Positions 4,799 through 9,886 of a stretch of DNA of 9,886 bases are shown here, one piece after another. The DNA is from Clostridia bacterium (GTDB taxonomy: Bacteria > Bacillota > Clostridia > Oscillospirales > SIG627): the NCBI GenBank assembly GCA_017453605.1, contig JAFTEP010000022.1, positions 1-9,886 of the forward strand, read 5' to 3'. Each line of letters opens with the position of its first letter. The first letter of the stretch is position 1. The notes below the pieces were generated by a model that was given only the letters and a program-made list of their open reading frames with translations, was not told the DNA's origin and did no database searches. The position numbers were made by a program, and so were the translations under genes.

Positions 4799-6688
4799 TT
4801 ATTTTCGCGCTTCGAGCGTGACCGATCTGCAGTTGGTCTCTCCGATCCTGATCTTTATCCCGTTTTCCGAAAGAGCTTTTGCCAAAAATTCTTCTCCGTC
4901 CAGGCTGTAGCTCTTGTCCTCCGGCAGGACGGGATAGACCCTCACGCGGTCGAGGTTCGGGACGTTTGAAAAGACCTGGATCAGCACTCTGTCCGCCGCC
5001 GGATCGGAATACTGCAGGGCGGTGATATCGCCCCCGTCGTGGAGGATCCTGACGAGCGCGGACTTATAGAACTCTCGGTCGACTTTGAACTGTCTGATAT
5101 GCTCTTTCAGAAGCTCCTTTTCCTCCTCGGGATAGCCCGCGATATCCGTCGAGAAGCCGATCGGACCGCCGGTCAGGAAAGCGTGAGCGTAGCTGTCGCT
5201 GACGCTGCACAGGTTGTCCCAGGTCGCGCCGTTGCAGCTTATCGGCAGGCTCACCGGAGTCTTGCTGCCGTACTTCGGGAAGCCGCCCGCAAAGCGCCTC
5301 ACGTCCCATTTTTCTATGTGGCAGGGCGGCAGACGCTTGAGAGTTTCCTTATAGATCCTGAGTCCGTAAAGCGGGCTCTGATTGTCGCTCGGCCAGACGC
5401 TGTCGTAATAAATCCCGTTTTCAAGCTCCATCCTTGTGCCGCCGGAGGCGCAGTTTGTCAGATACAGATCGGGATATTTTTCTTTTACGTCCGCTATGAA
5501 ACGGCGGACGCCCTGAAAATATCTGTAGAAGCCGCAGCCGGAGACGTCGTAGGCCAAAGCGGCGTTGAAATCGAACTTCATGCAGCCGAGGCGGTATTTT
5601 TCTATGAGCCCGAGGGTCAGATCGGTGATATACTCTCTTGCTTTTTCGTTTGCAAAGTCGGCAAATGCGTTCGCGCCGGAGCCCCTGATGAAAAATTCCG
5701 GGTGAGCACAGTATGAATCCGATCCGACGAGGGCGCGCTCCGGCTCGAGCCAGAGCCCGAACTTCATCCCGAGGCTTCTGACGTAATCGCCGACCTCCGC
5801 CAACCTGCCTTTGAAGCCGCCTTTGATGTTCTCGCTCCAGCTCCCGATCTCGTTCCACCAGGTCTCCGTGTGACCGAACCAGCCCGCGTCGATGACGAAG
5901 TTCTCGACCCCTATCTCAGCGGCGGCCTTCGCCTGCGCCTTGACGTCGTCGACGTCGATCGCGTCGAAGTTGTTGAGCCAGGTGTTGTAGATCACGGGGA
6001 GGGTCTTTCTCGGGTATAGCCTGTTATACACTGCGTGGAGCTTCCACGCGTCGAGATCTATCTCGCTTTTTGCCTCGAAGACGAATAGACGGGGCATATT
6101 TATTTTCTCCCCCGCCGCGACCGGGAGGCTGAGCCCTTTAGCGGCGATCCCCGTCTCGACGATCAGGGCGGTCTTTCTGCCGGAGACCGGGCGTAAAGAA
6201 GCGCTGATCTCCCACGCCGCATTGGGGAAAAGGTGGATCACAAGTATCCTGCCGCTTCCCTTGTTTTTGAGCGCGATCATCGGCGCGGCGCCGTCTGTGG
6301 TGCGTATCCCGAGATTTGAGACCCGGACCCCCGAAACGAGCTTCTGCCAGCCGCCCGAGGACTCCGTCTGCCAGGAGCTCGACTGAGTGTAGACCTCGTA
6401 CTCTCCCGACTCGAGGCAGAAGCGCGACGAGAATCCCTGAAGCGTCAGGGGCTTTTTGGCGACGAATACGTCGCGGCGCGAGAACACTCCGTTTTCATAT
6501 CTCTCGACGACGCACTCGGCCGAAAAATCGCCGTTTTCATAATAATATCCGCTTTCGGTCTCCTTAGTCTTCTCGATGTCGCCGCTCGCGCCGTCCACGG
6601 CGCCGAAGCTGCCGTACGCCGAGAAAAATCCCGAGACCCCGGTGTGGCCGCTTTTGTTATCCCGAAAGATCAGATCTCTGATTTCCAT
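4799..6688 (-). CDS. GH36 alpha-galactosidase-like glycoside hydrolase
   Basis: A 629-residue protein without signal peptide, so probably cytoplasmic. The N-terminal ~220 residues form the expected beta-sandwich region. The catalytic barrel follows: YNTWLNN at 234-240, VIDAGWFG at 265-272, FGLWLEPERA at 310-319, KFDFNA at 371-376 with the predicted nucleophile Asp373, NCASGGTRMEL at 412-422, and PSDNQSP at 433-439 with the predicted acid/base Asp435. A beta-rich C-terminal domain ends the protein. The motifs match clan GH-D family 36, which cleaves terminal alpha-galactosides by retention. It is shorter than classical bacterial GH36 enzymes (about 700-750 residues), and KFDFNA and DNQSP depart from the common KWDMNR and DNTDA, so substrate may not be an ordinary raffinose-type galactoside. 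GAGGAG precedes the ATG. It lies between the phosphoesterase (16-base gap) and the TIM-barrel gene (14-base gap). Confidence 0.92.
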   Translation of the reverse strand: MEIRDLIFRDNKSGHTGVSGFFSAYGSFGAVDGASGDIEKTKETESGYYYENGDFSAECVVERYENGVFSRRDVFVAKKPLTLQGFSSRFCLESGEYEVYTQSSSWQTESSGGWQKLVSGVRVSNLGIRTTDGAAPMIALKNKGSGRILVIHLFPNAAWEISASLRPVSGRKTALIVETGIAAKGLSLPVAAGEKINMPRLFVFEAKSEIDLDAWKLHAVYNRLYPRKTLPVIYNTWLNNFDAIDVDDVKAQAKAAAEIGVENFVIDAGWFGHTETWWNEIGSWSENIKGGFKGRLAEVGDYVRSLGMKFGLWLEPERALVGSDSYCAHPEFFIRGSGANAFADFANEKAREYITDLTLGLIEKYRLGCMKFDFNAALAYDVSGCGFYRYFQGVRRFIADVKEKYPDLYLTNCASGGTRMELENGIYYDSVWPSDNQSPLYGLRIYKETLKRLPPCHIEKWDVRRFAGGFPKYGSKTPVSLPISCNGATWDNLCSVSDSYAHAFLTGGPIGFSTDIAGYPEEEKELLKEHIRQFKVDREFYKSALVRILHDGGDITALQYSDPAADRVLIQVFSNVPNLDRVRVYPVLPEDKSYSLDGEEFLAKALSENGIKIRIGETNCRSVTLEARK

Positions 6689-6704
6689 AAAATCTCCTCA
6701 GAAC

Positions 6705-7805
6705 TTATTTTACAAGTCTCACCGTGTAGGGCTCGGGCTTGTCGTCGACGGAGAAGCCCGGAGCGGAGCCGGTGTTGCGGACGGTGAAGGTGACTTTATC
6801 GGGAGAGGTCTCGATCACCATATACTGCGCCATAGTCGGAGTTCCGGTGCCCGGGCAGTAATGCGGCTCGCCGCCCTCCGGGACCGCGCCGGTCAGGCCG
6901 TCGTCAAGAAACGCCTTGCCGAAGGGTCTGAGTCCTCCCATGTGAACGGTGGAAAAGCTCACGCGCTCCCTGTCCTTTTTTTCCAGAGGCCCGTTTTCGT
7001 TTATGATCTCAAAAGAATCGTCGAAGTGCAGGACGCTCTGCCAGGAGGCGTCGTGCATAAAATCCTGCCCGTGGACGTGCCCGTAGAGGAAGAAAAGGTT
7101 TCTGTGTCCCCTGAACGCCCCGTGCAGGGCGTCGACCCAGTCCGCGCGTGGATAGTGGATCGAAAGATCAGTCTCACGGCAGGCCGTGTTGACGTGACCG
7201 ACGACGAATATCAGCTTTTTGCCGTCGGGGTCGATCTCGGCGAGCTTGTTTTTCAGCCAGACGAGAGAGTCGGCGTTATACGTGCAGTCGTGATTGTTGA
7301 AGGCGTCGTCCGGGTCGAGATTGAGCCCGAAAAAGTCGACGCCTCCCACGACGTAATGAAAGGCGAGATGATATATCTCGGTCACCTTGCTCTTGCAGAA
7401 GCCGCCGAAAAATTCGCCCTCCTTCAATTCGCCGAGGGTCTCTTTCATCGGGCCGGTATGGTAAAAATCGCAGGTGTTGTACGGCGGATTGTCGCGGGTG
7501 GGCAGATCGCCGAGGATCGGGTCGTTGTTCCCGCCGACGTAGAGCACCCTTTTGCACTTCGCGGCGCGGGCGAAGTTGTCGACGAGCTTTTTCTTGATGT
7601 CGAGCCAGTTTTTGTACGGCAGGGCGCAGGAGCGCTCCCAGTAGGGATAGTCGGAGAAGTTGTCTCCCCCGTCGATCGCGAGGTCGCACTTCCCCCACTC
7701 CGCGAGCACCCCGTCGACCGCGGCGACGGCGGACGATCTCAGGACCGTCGGGAAATTGAGCATACACTGCTGGTTGTGAATGTCGGTAAAGCAGGCTATC
7801 TTCAT
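6705..7805 (-). CDS. Calcineurin-like metallophosphoesterase
   Basis: A 366-residue cytoplasmic protein with the metallophosphoesterase motifs in order: FTDIH with Asp8 and His10, DGGDN with Asp48, GGNND at 91-95 (the GNHD position), GHVN with His204, and GHVHG with His243 and His245. These hold a dinuclear metal centre that hydrolyses phosphomonoesters or diesters. The motif normally reading GNHD has Asn94 in place of the His that usually protonates the leaving group; the metal ligand Asn93 is kept. Insertions between the motifs and a ~100-residue C-terminal beta-rich tail after GHVHG make it longer than minimal members. The start ATG has AGAGGA upstream. It is the third gene of the operon, 19 bases after the nucleoside-hydrolase-like gene. 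Its company suggests a phosphorylated sugar or nucleotide-sugar derivative as substrate, which is only inference. Confidence 0.9.
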   Translation of the reverse strand: MKIACFTDIHNQQCMLNFPTVLRSSAVAAVDGVLAEWGKCDLAIDGGDNFSDYPYWERSCALPYKNWLDIKKKLVDNFARAAKCKRVLYVGGNNDPILGDLPTRDNPPYNTCDFYHTGPMKETLGELKEGEFFGGFCKSKVTEIYHLAFHYVVGGVDFFGLNLDPDDAFNNHDCTYNADSLVWLKNKLAEIDPDGKKLIFVVGHVNTACRETDLSIHYPRADWVDALHGAFRGHRNLFFLYGHVHGQDFMHDASWQSVLHFDDSFEIINENGPLEKKDRERVSFSTVHMGGLRPFGKAFLDDGLTGAVPEGGEPHYCPGTGTPTMAQYMVIETSPDKVTFTVRNTGSAPGFSVDDKPEPYTVRLVK

Positions 7806-7824
7806 TTTTTCGTCCTCTGTTTTT

Positions 7825-8742
7825 TTATAATGAGGTCAGTTTTTCAAATAAAAATCCGTAAAGCCTGTCCCGCCTTATCCTGTAGACGTAAGCCATATCG
7901 TGGGACGGGTACGGGAAGGAATAGCTCAGGTCGTTCTGAGGGATCGGGGCTCCGACGACGCGCTGCTTCATGAAGCGCTCGCCGTCGTTGAGAAGCCACG
8001 CGACGGCTGTCACGTCCCATATCACTTTCGATCTTACCTTCTCGTCGTCCATCCCGCAGTAGGAAACGGTCTCCGAGACAAGATAGTCGCAGAGCGGGTT
8101 TTTGCCCTTCAGAAAATGTTCGAGCTCGAATTTTGTCGTATAGAAGCTGTCGACGACACCGAGGCAGGGGAGCTGGACGACCGGGACTCCGCAGGAAAAA
8201 ACCACTCTCGCCGCGGCGATATCCTGTCTCATGTTGAACTCGTCCGCGCCGCGGAACACCGGGTCGTGAGCGTTGCCGCCGAGCCAGACGACGACGCAGT
8301 TTTCCCTGAACGCGGGTTCGAGAAGGATCGCGGATGCTACGTCGGTGATCGCGCCGATAGCGACGACGTAAAGCGGCTGATCCGGGCTGTATTCAAGACA
8401 TAAACGCGCCAGGAAATCGGCGGCGTCGCTTTTCACCGGGGTGTTTTCGTCCGGGAGAAAGCGCTTCGAGCCCCTGAAGACCGGCGCGTCCTTTTTCATG
8501 ATTCCGAGAAGCTTTTTTATTTCGTCAAAGCTCTTTTCCATCCCGACGGCGGGATCGCCGCCGGAGCGCGCGTTCGCGAACGGGGCGGCGCAGAGCCCCT
8601 TCACGTTTATCCTCTCCGGGCACAGACAGAACAGCGAGAGCGCGAACTGATCGTCGATCTCGTTATAGGCGTCGGTGTCGAGCACGGCGTCGACCGCCCT
8701 CTCCGGCGGGAAAAGATTTTTTATTCTCTGTTCTTCTTTCAT
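7825..8742 (-). CDS. Nucleoside hydrolase (IUNH) family protein, atypical active site
   Basis: A 305-residue cytoplasmic protein of the inosine-uridine nucleoside hydrolase fold, which uses calcium to cleave N-glycosidic bonds of ribonucleosides. The N-terminal metal loop is DTDAYNEIDDQFA (Asp22, Asp24, Asp30, Asp31), two residues longer than the classical DTDPGxDDA. EFNMRQD at 168-174 gives the sugar-binding EFN and an Asp. IWDVTAVA at 241-248 supplies Asp243, the third metal ligand. The classical catalytic His just before this Asp is Trp242 here. A YNEIDDQFA-type subgroup occurs in Firmicutes annotations, from memory; its substrates are, as far as I know, undefined. It starts with an ATGA overlap with the flippase stop and GAGGAG upstream, so translation is coupled. 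It could hydrolyse a different N- or O-riboside-like glycoside. Confidence 0.9.
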   Translation of the reverse strand: MKEEQRIKNLFPPERAVDAVLDTDAYNEIDDQFALSLFCLCPERINVKGLCAAPFANARSGGDPAVGMEKSFDEIKKLLGIMKKDAPVFRGSKRFLPDENTPVKSDAADFLARLCLEYSPDQPLYVVAIGAITDVASAILLEPAFRENCVVVWLGGNAHDPVFRGADEFNMRQDIAAARVVFSCGVPVVQLPCLGVVDSFYTTKFELEHFLKGKNPLCDYLVSETVSYCGMDDEKVRSKVIWDVTAVAWLLNDGERFMKQRVVGAPIPQNDLSYSFPYPSHDMAYVYRIRRDRLYGFLFEKLTSL

Positions 8743-9886
8743 GAGTTTTTCTCCTCTGATATTTCGGGCTTCTTTTCCTCCGGGGGAGCTTTCAGAAGGT
8801 GTCTGTTCTTATACACGACTATCATCCTGAACACCAGGATCGAGATCTCGGTGAACGAGGTCGCAAGTCCCGCGGTGACGGGAGTGCATCTGCCCGTGAT
8901 GAGAAGGACCGCCATGACGGCAATATGCACCGCGGAGCCGAAGATAGTGGAGTAGTTGGCGTATTTGTTTATGCCCATAGCGCCCATGACCGGGAATCCG
9001 AAGATATAGCTCGGGAGGATCACCGCGACGGCGGGAAGCATCGCTCTCAGCGGCGCGGCGACGAAGGTGAAATCCTTTCCCAAAAGCGCGAAGATCGGTT
9101 CGATGAAGATCCCGAAGACCACGCAGGCGGCGATGATGATCGGCTCAAAGATCAAAAGAAGCTTTTTTACCATCCTGAAGTCGCGGTTTTTGACCATATA
9201 GGGATAGAGGCTGTCGCTGACCGGGCTGATCCCGTTCTTTGCAAGATCGGTGATCTTGACGGCGACGGAGTTGGCGCTCGTGACGACGCCGTTGCCCTTA
9301 TAAACGATGTCGAGCACGACGGTGTTGGTGACGGTATAGAGCGTGGTCGCGACGCGCGAGAAGAAAAACAGCCCCGAGACTTTCAGGCGCGAGAAGATCT
9401 CGGCGCGTCCGACCCGGCAGAAGCCGACGCCGAGGCGCTTTTTCACGTCGAAATACACGAAGAACAGCGCCGCAAGGTTGCCGGCCGCGAGAAAGATCGG
9501 GATGAGGATCTCGTCGCCGGGCTTCTTGACGAAGACAAAGATCAGCGCCGCGGACAGAAGTCTCAGAACGACGGTGCGGACGGTGACGGCGGTCATCTTC
9601 TCGACGCCGCGGTAGAGATAGTCGGGGATCAGGCTGCCGAGGGTGACGGAGAAGAAATCAATGACAAAGAACAGCCTCAGAGCCCTCCACTGCGGCACGA
9701 TAAAGGAAAGGGACAGCATCACCGAAAAGCAAGCAGCAGTGAGAAGAAGCTTGATGAGGGTCACCGAGGTGAAGATCGTGTCGAGCGCTTTTTTGTCGTC
9801 GCGCTTTCTGGAGACCTCCTCGGTCGCGCTAAGAAGAAAGCCGAAGTCCACGACGAGCTGGAAGTATCTCATTATGCTCCCGGACA
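8739..9886 (-). CDS. Wzx-like polysaccharide flippase (MATE/PST superfamily), N-terminus outside window
   Basis: The open frame runs off the right edge of the window; the visible ATG at 9872 is internal, since SGSIMRYFQLVVDFGF is the normal first-helix region of Wzx-type flippases and the codons before it are open. About 380 residues are visible, with nine or ten hydrophobic segments, for instance TLIKLLLTAACFSVML, LLIFEPIIIAACVVFGIFI and PAVAVILPSYIFGFPVMG. Family members move lipid-linked oligosaccharide repeat units across the cytoplasmic membrane. The gene ends in a Lys/Glu-rich cytoplasmic tail (APPEEKKPEISEEKNS). Its stop overlaps the start of the nucleoside-hydrolase-like gene by four bases. 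The rest of a possible surface-glycan gene set would lie to the right. Roughly 60-100 N-terminal residues are missing, judged from usual family length. Confidence 0.88.
   Translation of the reverse strand, partial: SGSIMRYFQLVVDFGFLLSATEEVSRKRDDKKALDTIFTSVTLIKLLLTAACFSVMLSLSFIVPQWRALRLFFVIDFFSVTLGSLIPDYLYRGVEKMTAVTVRTVVLRLLSAALIFVFVKKPGDEILIPIFLAAGNLAALFFVYFDVKKRLGVGFCRVGRAEIFSRLKVSGLFFFSRVATTLYTVTNTVVLDIVYKGNGVVTSANSVAVKITDLAKNGISPVSDSLYPYMVKNRDFRMVKKLLLIFEPIIIAACVVFGIFIEPIFALLGKDFTFVAAPLRAMLPAVAVILPSYIFGFPVMGAMGINKYANYSTIFGSAVHIAVMAVLLITGRCTPVTAGLATSFTEISILVFRMIVVYKNRHLLKAPPEEKKPEISEEKNS

Noticed and set aside
5039..5716. Plus-strand open frame of 225 codons within the GH36 gene
   Set aside because: Antisense shadow of the catalytic barrel; composition is the reverse image of GH36 codons.
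6576..7973. Long plus-strand open frame (465 codons) opposite the phosphoesterase and parts of its neighbours
   Set aside because: It spans two gene junctions on the opposite strand, has no family motif or ribosome binding site, and is explained by GC-rich codon use leaving the antisense frame open. The minus-strand gene has complete metallophosphoesterase motifs.
1..9886. CRISPR arrays, tRNA or rRNA genes, insertion sequences, phage genes
   Set aside because: No spaced repeats, cloverleaf-like segments, transposase motifs or phage structural motifs were seen on either strand.

Overview
The window looks like chromosomal DNA from an anaerobic, spore-forming-lineage Clostridia (Firmicutes), probably an uncultured gut or rumen species. 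Three things point that way. The left edge carries the C-terminus of a SCIFF-peptide radical SAM maturase, a Clostridia marker. There is a SpoIVFB-type M50 membrane protease. The ribosome binding sites are strong and purine-rich (GGAGG, GGGGAG), and the sequence is GC-rich with AT-rich promoters. Assignment below class level is inference.

Layout: (1) Positions 1-185 hold the end of the SCIFF maturase (+), followed by a 14-bp tandem repeat and a bidirectional terminator shared with the convergent gene. (2) Positions 269-2080 (-) hold a two-gene unit: a ThuA-like protein, then a Gfo/Idh/MocA NAD(P)-dependent oxidoreductase. It is divergent from an AraC-family regulator (2269-3093, +). Between them is an intergenic region with a good promoter on each strand and nested palindromes that are plausible operators. 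(3) Positions 3083-3810 (-) hold a small operon: a 54-residue single-pass membrane peptide, then a SpoIVFB-like site-2 protease. The protease's HExxH motif is only recovered if translation starts at a CTG codon overlapping the peptide's stop. (4) Positions 3945-9886 (-) hold a tightly packed five-gene operon ending in a strong terminator. In transcription order it encodes a Wzx-type flippase (start outside the window), an atypical nucleoside-hydrolase-fold protein, a metallophosphoesterase, a GH36 alpha-galactosidase-like glycosidase, and a xylose-isomerase-like TIM-barrel protein.

How it may work together: Gfo/Idh, ThuA, TIM-barrel isomerase and GH36 genes under an AraC regulator suggest a carbohydrate utilisation locus, possibly involving oxidised (keto) glycosides. 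The nucleoside-hydrolase-like, phosphoesterase and flippase genes fit such a locus less obviously and make the long operon unusual. No sugar transporter, CRISPR array, tRNA, rRNA or insertion sequence is visible. The least conventional element is the peptide plus protease pair with its non-canonical start.
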